Shown: piece after piece, positions 8,034 to 15,489 of the stretch
Layout of the letters: the number at the start of each line of letters is the position of its first letter
How positions within the stretch are numbered: position 1 is the first letter of the stretch
The notes under the pieces: generated by a model
The model's database searches: none
What the model saw: the letters and a program-made list of their open reading frames with translations, nothing else
Told to the model about the DNA's origin: nothing
Source of the DNA: Microbacterium foliorum
GTDB lineage: Bacteria > Actinomycetota > Actinomycetes > Actinomycetales > Microbacteriaceae
Length of the DNA stretch: 64,000 nt
NCBI RefSeq assembly: GCF_006385575.1
Contig: NZ_CP041040.1
Span: forward strand, 3,100,001-3,164,000
Reading direction: 5' to 3'
Position numbers and translations under genes: made by a program

Positions 8034-8897
8034 TCAGCGCAGGTGCGGTGAGACCGCGGCGCCGAAGGACTCGGCCGTGCGCCGCACGACGTTCTCGGGA
8101 GCATCCGCCCAGATGTCGGCGTTGAAGATCTCGACCTCGATGTCGCGGTCGTATCCGGTGTCGATCACAGCGCGGGTGAGCGAGCCGAAGTCGATCACCC
8201 CGTCGCCCGTGTAGTGCCGCGACAGCAGCACGTCGGCGGCGAGCGGGGTCTTCCAGTCGCACACCTGGTACGTCGCGATGCGGCCTTCACGACCGGCGCG
8301 CGCGATCTGCTCGAGCACCTGCGGATCCCACCAGATGTGGAACGTGTCGACCGCCGCGCCCACCACATCGGCGTCGAAGTCGGCCGCGATGTCGAGCGCC
8401 TGGCCGAGCGTCGAGACGACCGCGCGATCGGAGGCATACATCGGATGCAGCGGCTCGATCGCCAGCGTCACCCCCGCCGCCTTCGCGTCGGCGGCGAGAT
8501 CTCCGATCGCGTCGCGCACACGTTCGCGCGCGCCGATCAGGTCACGCGACCCGGCCGGCAGCCCGCCGGCGACGAGCACGAGCACGGCCGTCGATCCGTC
8601 AGCCCCGGATGCGGCGAGCGTCGCGGTCTCCTCGATCGCTCGGCGGTTGTCGTCGAGGGCCGCGACGCGCTCCGGCCCCTCGGGGAGGGTGAAGAAGCCG
8701 CCGCGGCAGTGCGTGGTGAACCGCAGACCGGAGTCGGTCAGCATCCGCGCGGCGACGTCGAGTCCGACCTCGTTGACGGGCTCGCGCCACAGACCGATGG
8801 CCTGGATGCCGGCATCCGCCGTCACCCGCAGCGCGGTCGCGAGATCGGCGTGCTTGATGGTCGCCTGGTTGATCGACAGGCGGGGGTCGACGGTCAT
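8034..8897 (-). CDS. Sugar phosphate isomerase/epimerase-type TIM barrel protein
   Basis: This second xylose isomerase-like barrel protein has 287 residues. Visible features are LSINQATIKHADLATALRVTADAGIQAIGLWREP at the N-terminus, LAIEPLHPMYASDRA with the conserved Glu and His of the metal site, AVDTFHIWWDP, and DIEVEIFNADIW near the end. The ATG at 8897 overlaps the stop of the DUF993 gene by four bases; an upstream start would overlap that gene by about 50 bases. It is the third gene of a dehydrogenase / DUF993 / isomerase operon. The family includes inosose and keto-sugar isomerases; the substrate here is unknown. Confidence 0.82.
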   Translation of the reverse strand: MTVDPRLSINQATIKHADLATALRVTADAGIQAIGLWREPVNEVGLDVAARMLTDSGLRFTTHCRGGFFTLPEGPERVAALDDNRRAIEETATLAASGADGSTAVLVLVAGGLPAGSRDLIGARERVRDAIGDLAADAKAAGVTLAIEPLHPMYASDRAVVSTLGQALDIAADFDADVVGAAVDTFHIWWDPQVLEQIARAGREGRIATYQVCDWKTPLAADVLLSRHYTGDGVIDFGSLTRAVIDTGYDRDIEVEIFNADIWADAPENVVRRTAESFGAAVSPHLR

Positions 8898-10108
8898 GCG
8901 GTCACGCTCCCCGCATCGATGCCGTTCAGGCGCAGCATCCCGTGCCACCGCTCGCGCGCGAGCTCGGGGTCCTCCAGCGCGAGCGACGCGTTGGCGAGTT
9001 CGACGATGCGGCTGAGGTGGGGAAGGCTCCGTGCCGAGTGAAGTCCGCCGACCATCTGGAACGCGGGCTGGTGCCCGTTGAGCCAGGCGAGGAACGCGAC
9101 CCCCGTCTTGTAGTAGAACGTCGGAGCAGCGAACACCTGACGGCTGAGCTCTTCGGTCGGGCCGAGGATCTCGAGGTAGCGCGCGGGGTCTCCGGCATCC
9201 AACGCCTGGATCGCCGCCGATGCCACCGGGGTGATCGCCGCGAACGCGCCGAGCAGCGCGTCGGAGTGGGTGCGTTTCGTCTCGGTGCTTCGCTCCTCAC
9301 TCAACGGCCGGGTGGAGTCGCCGCCGATCAGGCCGACGTAGTTGAAGTCGTCGCCCGTGAACATGCGAACGCCCTCAGGCAGACGCTCGCGCACCGAGAT
9401 CTCGGACTCGGCGTTCAGCAGGCTCATCTTGACGCCGGCGATCTTGTCGGGGTTCTCGGCGATGACATCGAGCAGCACAGCGGATGCCGTCTGCCAGTCG
9501 TCCGCTCCGAAGTATCCGGCGAGCTCGGGGTCGAAAGCCGTTCCGAGCCAGTGCAGCACGACCGGCACGGTGGCCGAGGAGAGCACCTCCCGGTAGACGC
9601 GGCGGTAGTCGTCGGCATCCGTCGCCACCCTCGCGAGGTGGCGCGAGGCCATGAGAACCGGACCCGCGCCCTGTTCCTCGGTGAAGTGCAGCTGCTCTTT
9701 GTAGGCGTCTATCACCTGGTCGAGCGAGATGTGCGAGTCGGCGACGTGGTCGGTGTTGACGCCGACCACGACCGAGCCGCCCTCCTCGCGGGCGACCTCG
9801 GCGCTGCGGGCAATGAGCTCGCGCGTCGCCGCGGCATCCAGGCCCATGTTGCGCTGCGCGGTGTCCATTGCGTCGGCGACGCCGAGTCCCCACGAGTACA
9901 CGTTGCGGCGGAACGCGAGCGTCGAGTCCCAGTCGATGTCGGCGGGCTGGCCGGGGGTGTTGTCGGCGTGCACCTTCGGCACGACGTGGGCGGCGGCGTA
10001 GGCGACGCGGCTCTGCAGCGGCGAGGACGGGCGGGAGTACCCGCCGCCCTCGCGCAGCTCGGCATCCGTCACCGCGCCCGCGGCGTCGAGAAGTCGGAGA
10101 GTCATCAT
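8894..10108 (-). CDS. DUF993 family protein, dihydrodipicolinate synthase-like aldolase
   Basis: The 404-residue protein looks like a divergent member of the DHDPS/NAL aldolase superfamily, annotated as DUF993. The segment IAGVKMSLLN puts Lys227 where the family has its Schiff-base lysine (GxKxxS). The strand that carries the catalytic Tyr in DHDPS reads VPVVLHWLGTAF here, with His-Trp and no Tyr. A GDDFNYVGLIGGDS loop follows. Residues of about 268-280 (RPLSEERSTETKR) are encoded by a match to a palindromic intergenic repeat. ATG codons lie at 10108 and 10105, two bases after the Gfo/Idh stop. An aldolase acting on a keto-acid from the neighbouring dehydrogenase is an inference. Confidence 0.8.
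   Translation of the reverse strand: MMTLRLLDAAGAVTDAELREGGGYSRPSSPLQSRVAYAAAHVVPKVHADNTPGQPADIDWDSTLAFRRNVYSWGLGVADAMDTAQRNMGLDAAATRELIARSAEVAREEGGSVVVGVNTDHVADSHISLDQVIDAYKEQLHFTEEQGAGPVLMASRHLARVATDADDYRRVYREVLSSATVPVVLHWLGTAFDPELAGYFGADDWQTASAVLLDVIAENPDKIAGVKMSLLNAESEISVRERLPEGVRMFTGDDFNYVGLIGGDSTRPLSEERSTETKRTHSDALLGAFAAITPVASAAIQALDAGDPARYLEILGPTEELSRQVFAAPTFYYKTGVAFLAWLNGHQPAFQMVGGLHSARSLPHLSRIVELANASLALEDPELARERWHGMLRLNGIDAGSVTA
9273..9311. repeat. Half-copy of a palindromic repeat inside the DUF993 gene
   Basis: These 39 bases match the right half of the intergenic palindrome at 33723-33831 in 35 of 39 positions (both start CGTTTCGTCTCG and end with CAACG and CCGG). The length is 13 codons and the reading frame of the DUF993 gene passes through it. 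It lies between the GGDS loop and HSDALLGAF in the protein. Confidence 0.75.
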
Positions 10109-10110
10109 GC

Positions 10111-11274
10111 TCAACCCAGCGTCAGCGGTTCGAGCGCGACCTTGCGGCCCTCGGCGCTCGAGGTCAGTCCGGCCTCGGCGAACTGCACGCCGCGGGCACC
10201 GGAGAGCAGGTCGAAGGGGTACTTCGTGCCCTCGACGAACGAGACCAGGTACTCCTCCCACTGCTGACGGAATCCGTTGATGAAGACGTCGTTGGTGGGC
10301 ACGTTCTGCCAGTCGGCGTCGTAGTCGTGGCTGTCTTCGAGGTCGGGATTCCACACGGGCTTCGGCGTCGCGTTGCGCGGCTGGATCTTGGCGCCGAAGA
10401 GTCCGACGACCGCGGATCCGTGGGTGCCGTCGACCTGGAACTCGACCAGCTCGTCACGGTTCACACGCACAGTCCAGCTGGAGTTGATCTCGGCGATGAT
10501 GCCGCCCTCGATCTCGAAGATGCCGTAGGCCGCGTCTTCGGCGGTGGCGGTGTAGTGCTCGCCGTTCTCGTCCCAGCGGTCGGCGATGTGCACGGCGGCC
10601 TGCGCGTAGACGCTCTTGACCTCGCCGAAGAGGTTCTCGAGCACGTAGTTCCAGTGCGGGAACATGTCGACGATGATGCCGCCGCCGTCTTCGGTGCGGT
10701 AGTTCCAGCTCGGGCGCTGCGCGGGCTGCCAGTCGCCCTCGAAGACCCAGTAGCCGAACTCGCCGCGCACCGACAGGATGCGGCCGAAGAAGCCGGAGTC
10801 GATGAGGCGCTTGAGCTTCTGCAGGCCCGGCAGGTAGAGCTTGTCGTGCACGACGCCGGTCTTGACGCCCGCCTCGTCGGCGAGACGCGCGAGCTCGAGG
10901 GCCTCGTCGAGCGACTCGGCGGTGGGCTTCTCGGTGTAGATGGCCTTGCCGGCCGCGATCGCCTTGCGCAGGGCGGAGGCACGGGCCTTGGTCACGAGGA
11001 AGTCGGCGTAGATCTCCCACTTCGGGTCGGCGAGGGCCGCGTCGAGATCTGTCGTGTAGTCCTCGATGCCGTGCTTGGCGGCGAGCTCGGCGAGCTTGGC
11101 CTCGTTGCGGCCGACGAGCAGCGGCTTCACCGTGATGCGGGATCCGTCCGGCAGCTCGATGCCGCCCTGTTCACGGATCGCGAGGATCGACCGCACGAGG
11201 TGCTGCCGGTAGCCCATGCGCCCGGAGACGCCGTTCATGATGATCCCGATCTCGCGGGTTGTCGTCTGCGACAT
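10111..11274 (-). CDS. Gfo/Idh/MocA family oxidoreductase
   Basis: The family catalyses NAD(P)-dependent oxidation or reduction of sugars and polyols. The Rossmann entry reads IGIIMNGVSGRMGYRQHLVRSI, which lacks the plain GxGxxG and instead has GVSGRMG, and the cofactor-side signature TEKPTAESLDEALELA is at about 118-133. The C-terminal alpha/beta domain holds DMFPHWNYVLENLFG, like the H-x-x-D/N catalytic helix of the family. The length of 387 residues fits. It is the first gene of the three-gene operon 11274-8034 and lies downstream of two LacI-type operators, so it is probably sugar-induced. The substrate is unknown. Confidence 0.88.
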   Translation of the reverse strand: MSQTTTREIGIIMNGVSGRMGYRQHLVRSILAIREQGGIELPDGSRITVKPLLVGRNEAKLAELAAKHGIEDYTTDLDAALADPKWEIYADFLVTKARASALRKAIAAGKAIYTEKPTAESLDEALELARLADEAGVKTGVVHDKLYLPGLQKLKRLIDSGFFGRILSVRGEFGYWVFEGDWQPAQRPSWNYRTEDGGGIIVDMFPHWNYVLENLFGEVKSVYAQAAVHIADRWDENGEHYTATAEDAAYGIFEIEGGIIAEINSSWTVRVNRDELVEFQVDGTHGSAVVGLFGAKIQPRNATPKPVWNPDLEDSHDYDADWQNVPTNDVFINGFRQQWEEYLVSFVEGTKYPFDLLSGARGVQFAEAGLTSSAEGRKVALEPLTLG

Positions 11275-11316
11275 TGCTGGTCCGTTCTCTGGGAAGCCGT
11301 TGCGCCCGCCATCGTC

Positions 11317-11332
11317 CGGTAAGCGCTTTCCG
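11317..11332. promoter_or_regulatory. LacI-type operator, near-perfect 16-bp palindrome
   Basis: CGGTAAGCGCTTTCCG is symmetric except for one base pair (T/A facing) and has the AAGCGCTT core common to LacI-family sites. It lies 43 bases upstream of the Gfo/Idh start codon, a position suited to repression. The LacI encoded at 11912-12940 or the one at 5820-6878 is the likely binder. Confidence 0.75.
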
Positions 11333-11370
11333 ACAGCATGCCATGCTCGCGACTCATGTGCAAGCAGCGG

Positions 11371-11386
11371 GGGAAAACGCTCTCCT
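11371..11386. promoter_or_regulatory. Second LacI-type operator candidate
   Basis: GGGAAAACGCTCTCCT resembles the LacI-family consensus GAAA-x-CG-x-TTTC with one weak half. It lies 54 bases from the first operator, centre to centre, which would allow looping. The match is imperfect. Confidence 0.45.
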
Positions 11387-11423
11387 CGGTGGCAGTGGGC
11401 GAGCTTCGCCGTGTTCTGCCGCG

Positions 11424-11846
11424 TGCGGGGTCACTTGCGCATCCAAACCGGCCGTTTCCGGTGCGTTTTTGACCCCGCACCATGGAGACGCGCAGGCGGG
11501 GTCACTTCCGCATCCGAACCGGCCGTTTCCAGTGCGGTTCAACCCCACACCACAGCCCCACGCAGGCGGGGCCACTTCCGCATCGGAAACGGGCTCTTCC
11601 GGTGCGTTTTCGACCCCGCACCGCGGACTCGGCAACAGCTCAGCCCCCGCCGAGTGCTGCGGCCGATCTCGGACGATGCGCACCCTCGACCGATAGCCGA
11701 GTCCGCGCGAGATCTCGAGGATGTCGGCCAGATGCCCGACGATCGCGAGCCGCCTCGCGGTGCGGGGTCAAAAATGCACCCTCCACGTCAGCCGGGGCCA
11801 AAAGCGCATCCGAAGCGGGCGTTTGCGATGCCTTTTTGACCCCGCA
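11424..11846. repeat. Four GGGGTCA-type palindromic elements
   Basis: Copies lie at 11424-11479, 11495-11549, 11565-11620 and 11792-11846. Each starts GCGGGG(T/C)CA and ends TGACCCCGCA or a near form, with a centre close to AAACGG / CCGTTT. The first is the best: its left arm starts TGCGGGGTCACTTGCGCATC and its right arm ends GGTGCGTTTTTGACCCCGCA. An extra left arm lies at 11761-11790. The copies share both arms with those at 4123-4526, about 7 kb away, which makes this a genome-dispersed repeat family. Confidence 0.85.
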
Positions 11847-11911
11847 GCGCGAGCCGGCCCCGTTCTCGACCCCGCAGCGACCCCGCACCGCGAGGCCCGG
11901 GCCGGCCCGAC

Positions 11912-12940
11912 TCAGCGGGTGCTGGCGCGGTCGACCAGAAGGGTCGGCACGACAGCGGATGCCGCGGCACCAGGTGCACCCTCGATCTCGGCGACGAGCA
12001 GGCCGACGGCCCGGTGTGCGAGGGCGGTGAAATCCTGGCGGATGGTCGTGAGCGGCGGGCGGTAGTTCGCAGCATCCGGCACATCGTCGAATCCGACGAC
12101 ACTGACATCCTCAGGCACCCGACGCCCCGCCTCGGCAAGCGCGCGCAGCAGCCCCAGCGCCATCTGGTCGTTGGCACAGAAGACGGCGGATGCTGTGCGC
12201 AACGCGTCTCCGGCGACGAAACCGGCCTCGGCACTCCAGTCGCCGCGCACGACCGCCGGCGGCTCGATGCCCGCAGCACTGAGGGCGTCACGCCATCCGC
12301 GCTCGCGTTCGGCAGCCGCGAAGGAGTCGGCGGGTCCGGCGAGATGGTGCACGGTCGTGTGTCCGAGCCCCAGCAGGTGCGCGGTCGCCGCCGCCGCACC
12401 GCCCGCGTGATCGCTGTGCACGACGGCGAGATCGGCGGCCCCCGGAGCATCGACCACGACCAGGCGCAGACCCGCCGGCCGCTCAGCCGCAGGCACCAGG
12501 GCTGACGCCTCGTTCAGCACGATCGCGCCGTCGACCTCCTGCTCGGCGAGCCGCTCGAACGCGTCGGCGACGCTGTCGCCTGCCGTGACGAGGGTGAGGG
12601 CGTAGCCACGCTCGGCCGCAGCCTCGGCGGTGGCCTGCAGCATGCGCGAGTTGCCGACGGTCGCGAGAGTCGTGACGACGAGTCCGATGGTCTGCGAGCG
12701 TCCGGTGCGCAGCGCCCGAGCGGCACGGTGCGGGCGGTAGCCGAGTTCGGCCATGGCCTTCTCGACACGCTCACGGGTGACGGGGTCGACGCGCGGGCTG
12801 TCGTTGACGACGCGCGAGACGGTCTGCCCTGAGACCCCGGCACGTGCGGCGACCATCGCCATCGACACTCGGCCCGATGCCGGGCGGCGGCGTCGGGGCC
12901 GGTCGAGGCCGCGCAGGAGATCGTCATCCACCGCAGGCAC
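11912..12940 (-). CDS. LacI-family transcriptional regulator
   Basis: The helix-turn-helix is at about residues 25-50 (VSMAMVAARAGVSGQTVSRVVND) after a basic, Arg-rich leader. The sensor domain follows (IGLVVTTLATVGNSRMLQATAEAA, VSVVGFDDVPDAANYRPPLTTI). The GTG at 12940 gives 342 residues; a GTG at 12982 would add 14 residues and run into an operator. The gene is divergent from galT, and two TGTT-x-ACGT-x-A-style operators lie in the 65-base gap, so it probably represses galTK and itself. It also lies upstream of the Gfo/Idh operon, which has a different operator type. Galactose is a plausible effector by position only. Confidence 0.88.
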   Translation of the reverse strand: MPAVDDDLLRGLDRPRRRRPASGRVSMAMVAARAGVSGQTVSRVVNDSPRVDPVTRERVEKAMAELGYRPHRAARALRTGRSQTIGLVVTTLATVGNSRMLQATAEAAAERGYALTLVTAGDSVADAFERLAEQEVDGAIVLNEASALVPAAERPAGLRLVVVDAPGAADLAVVHSDHAGGAAAATAHLLGLGHTTVHHLAGPADSFAAAERERGWRDALSAAGIEPPAVVRGDWSAEAGFVAGDALRTASAVFCANDQMALGLLRALAEAGRRVPEDVSVVGFDDVPDAANYRPPLTTIRQDFTALAHRAVGLLVAEIEGAPGAAASAVVPTLLVDRASTR

Positions 12941-12967
12941 CTCCGCTTCCCGTCCACAACTCCGGAA

Positions 12968-12981
12968 TGTTGACGTTACCA
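12968..12981. promoter_or_regulatory. LacI-type operator overlapping the galT -35
   Basis: TGTTGACGTTACCA is a degenerate palindrome around ACGT and covers the -35 hexamer TTGACG. Its centre is 31 bases, three helical turns, from that of the operator at 12999-13012, so two repressor dimers would sit on the same face. Confidence 0.6.
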
Positions 12982-12999
12982 CGGTGGTGTGCGTACCAT
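12970..12999 (+). promoter_or_regulatory. Probable galT promoter giving a leaderless mRNA
   Basis: TTGACG (12970-12975) and TACCAT (12994-12999) are 18 bases apart and resemble sigma-70-type -35 and -10 boxes. The galT GTG at 13006 lies six bases after the -10 box, where transcription would start, and no Shine-Dalgarno sequence is seen. A leaderless transcript is therefore likely. Confidence 0.6.
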
Positions 13000-13012
13000 G
13001 TTTACGTGAACA
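12999..13012. promoter_or_regulatory. LacI-type operator over the galT start codon
   Basis: TGTTTACGTGAACA is palindromic except for one pair (T/G facing) and has the central ACGT common in actinobacterial LacI sites. It covers the end of the -10 box, the expected transcription start and the GTG codon at 13006. Confidence 0.7.
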
Positions 13013-14223
13013 CGCACGAACATGCTGAGTTGCGAACCGAGACCCTCTCCGCCGGAATCACCAGACGAGCCACCATGCTCGCCGACGGCCGCGAGCTGAT
13101 CTACTTCGACGACCCTGACACGACGCTCGGTGCCGAGCGTGCTGTCGACGCCCGCACCCTCGATGCCCGCGGCGAGACCGCCACCATGCGCCTCGACGTG
13201 CTGACCGGCGACTGGATCACGGTCGCGGCGAACCGGCAGAACCGCGTGATGATGCCGAGCGCCGATGCCGACCCGCTCGCCCCGCAGTCGCCGACCAACC
13301 CGTCCGAGGTGCCGTCGCTCTATGACGTCGCCGTGTTCGAGAACCGCTCGCCCGCATTCGGCCCCGCGCTCGCCGAGGCCACCGGCACCGCCCCCGAAGC
13401 GAGCAACCCCCCGCGCGGACTCGACGACCTCGCCGCTCTCGGCCTCGGTCGCACCCGCACGTCGGTCGGACGCTGCGAGGTCGTGTGCTTCAGCCCCGAG
13501 CACACCGGCTCGTTCGGAACCCAGTCGGTGACCCGCGCCCGCACCGTGATCGAGGCCTGGGCCGACCGCACCGCAGCACTCTCGAAGCTGCCCGGCATCG
13601 AGCAGATCTTCCCGTTCGAGAACCGCGGTGAGGCCATCGGAGTCACGCTCCCCCACCCCCACGGCCAGATCTACGCCTACCCCTACGTGACGCCGCGCAC
13701 CACGCGCCTGCTCGACTCGATCGACCGCACCGCACCCGATCTGTTCCAGCACATCCTCGAGTCCGAGCAGGCGTCCGAGCGCGTTGTCTTCCGCGGCGAG
13801 CACTGGACGGCATTCGTGCCCTTCGCCGCCCGTTGGCCCCTCGAGGTGCACCTGATGCCGCACCGGCACGTGCCCGACTTCGCCGAGACGACGGATGCCG
13901 AGCGCGACGAGCTCGCTCCCCTCTACCTGCGTCTGCTCCGCGGCGTCGACGCCCTGTACGACACCCCGACCCCCTACATCGCCGCCTGGCATCAGGCTCC
14001 GGTCAACGTCGGCCGTGACAGCGTGCGGCTGCACCTGCAGCTCACGAGCCCCCGCCGAGCAGCCGACAAGCTCAAGTTCCTCGCGGGCTCCGAGGCCGCG
14101 ATGTGGGCCTGGGCCGCAGAGGTCACCCCCGAGCAGGGCGCCGCCCGCATCCGCGAGGCCATCGCCAAGGCAGACGCCGCCCAGACAGACACCGCAGACA
14201 CTGCAGACGAGGTATCCGCATGA
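13006..14223 (+). CDS. galT: Galactose-1-phosphate uridylyltransferase
   Basis: The enzyme swaps UMP between UDP-glucose and galactose 1-phosphate in the Leloir pathway. The catalytic motif HPHGQ is at about 217-221, and ADRTAALSKLPGIEQIFPFENRGEAIGVT and the second domain MPHRHVPDF with WHQAPVN match the family. The protein has 405 residues. The GTG at 13006 sits on the predicted transcription start; a TTG at 13030 is an alternative, and the conserved part begins at about residue 18 (GITRRATMLADGRELIYFDDP). The stop overlaps the galK start as ATGA. The C-terminal tail is rich in Thr, Asp and Ala and looks dispensable. Confidence 0.92.
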   Translation: MNTHEHAELRTETLSAGITRRATMLADGRELIYFDDPDTTLGAERAVDARTLDARGETATMRLDVLTGDWITVAANRQNRVMMPSADADPLAPQSPTNPSEVPSLYDVAVFENRSPAFGPALAEATGTAPEASNPPRGLDDLAALGLGRTRTSVGRCEVVCFSPEHTGSFGTQSVTRARTVIEAWADRTAALSKLPGIEQIFPFENRGEAIGVTLPHPHGQIYAYPYVTPRTTRLLDSIDRTAPDLFQHILESEQASERVVFRGEHWTAFVPFAARWPLEVHLMPHRHVPDFAETTDAERDELAPLYLRLLRGVDALYDTPTPYIAAWHQAPVNVGRDSVRLHLQLTSPRRAADKLKFLAGSEAAMWAWAAEVTPEQGAARIREAIAKADAAQTDTADTADEVSA

Positions 14224-15425
14224 CCGCCCCCACCCTCGAGGCCGCCACCGCCCTCTTCACCGACCTCACCGGCCGTGCACCCGACGGCGTCTGGTCGGCC
14301 CCCGGCCGGGTGAACCTGATCGGCGAGCACACCGACTACAACGACGGCTTCGTGCTGCCGTTCGCGATCCCGCACCGCACGTACGCGGCCGTCGGGGTCC
14401 GTGACGACGGCCTCGGTCGAGTGCGCGTCGCATCGACCTTCGCCGCCGAGCCGGTCGAGGTGTCCCTCGACGAACTCGACGAACTGTTCCCCACCGCGTC
14501 CGGCACTGCCCCTGGTGTGCCCGAATGGGCCGCGTACCCGCTCGGCGTCGCCTGGGCGCTGCGTCAGGCCGACGGCGTGGCTTCGTCGGCCGCCACCGGC
14601 ACGGGCCTCGACATCGCCATCACGTCCGACGTCCCGGTGGGCGCAGGGCTCTCCTCGTCCGCCGCGATCGAGAGCGCCACGGCATCCGCCCTGAACGACC
14701 TCTGGGCTGCCGGACTCGACCGCATCGCGCTCGCCCGCGTCGGTCGCCGGGCTGAGAACGAGGCCGTCGGCGCCCCGACCGGCATCATGGATCAGATGGC
14801 CTCGATGCTCGGCGAGCCCGACGCGGCGATCTTCCTCGACTGCCGCTCGCTCGACGCCAACCTCGTGCAGGTGGGCATCGCCGAGGCCGGCCTCGCGATC
14901 CTCGTGATGGACACGCGGGTCAAGCACGCCCACTCGACCGGCGGCTACGGCGAGCGCCGTGCCGCCTGTGAGCGCGGCGCCGCGATCATGGGCGTGCCGA
15001 GCCTGCGCGATGTCTCGGTCGACGACCTGCCGCGCGCCGAAGAGCTCATGGACGACGTCACCTTCCGTCGTGTGCGCCACGTGGTCACCGAGAACCAGCG
15101 CGTGCTCGACACCGTGAAGGTGCTGCGCGACGAGGGCCCACGCGCGATCGGCGATCTTCTCGTGGCCTCGCACGCCTCGATGCGCGACGACTTCGAGATC
15201 TCGGTGCCCGAGCTCGACACGGCGGTCGAGGCTGCCCTCACCGCAGGTGCGCTCGGCGCTCGCATGACCGGCGGCGGGTTCGGCGGAGCAGCGATCGCGC
15301 TCATCGAGCAGGATGCCGTGCAGCAGGTGTCGGATGCCGTGAACGCCGCGTTCGCCGCATCCGGGTTCGCGGCCCCGGTGATCTTCACCGTCGTTCCCTC
15401 GGCCGGAGCGCGCCGCGACGCCTGA
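14220..15425 (+). CDS. galK: Galactokinase
   Basis: Galactokinase makes galactose 1-phosphate from galactose and ATP. The GHMP-kinase signatures are all present: GRVNLIGEHTDYNDGFVLPFAI near residue 24, the ATP loop PVGAGLSSSAAIESA near 139, the substrate-facing DQMASMLGE, and the C-terminal motif MTGGGFGGAAIALI. The 401-residue length is standard. The ATG overlaps galT by four bases, so galT and galK are co-translated. galE starts 64 bases downstream with its own ribosome binding site. Confidence 0.95.
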   Translation: MTAPTLEAATALFTDLTGRAPDGVWSAPGRVNLIGEHTDYNDGFVLPFAIPHRTYAAVGVRDDGLGRVRVASTFAAEPVEVSLDELDELFPTASGTAPGVPEWAAYPLGVAWALRQADGVASSAATGTGLDIAITSDVPVGAGLSSSAAIESATASALNDLWAAGLDRIALARVGRRAENEAVGAPTGIMDQMASMLGEPDAAIFLDCRSLDANLVQVGIAEAGLAILVMDTRVKHAHSTGGYGERRAACERGAAIMGVPSLRDVSVDDLPRAEELMDDVTFRRVRHVVTENQRVLDTVKVLRDEGPRAIGDLLVASHASMRDDFEISVPELDTAVEAALTAGALGARMTGGGFGGAAIALIEQDAVQQVSDAVNAAFAASGFAAPVIFTVVPSAGARRDA

Positions 15426-15489
15426 CCGGGGTCAGGGTCCGTTGATCGCGACCTGAGATACTGAACACTTCACCACCCTGAGGAGCACA

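Larger units (their letters stand above)
11275..11911. other. 637-base gene-free gap: operators, then palindromic repeats
   Basis: No credible gene is visible. Next to the Gfo/Idh start the gap has two LacI-type operator candidates (11317-11332 and 11371-11386). From 11424 to 11846 it holds four GGGGTCA-type palindromes. The last 60 bases, before the LacI stop, have more GACCCCGCA words. Open frames that cross it are made of the repeats. Confidence 0.7.

Noticed and set aside
8942..11322. Long plus-strand open frames opposite DUF993 and Gfo/Idh genes
   Set aside because: They have Arg/Gly/Val-rich composition typical of antisense frames, and the minus-strand genes have recognisable families and coupled starts.
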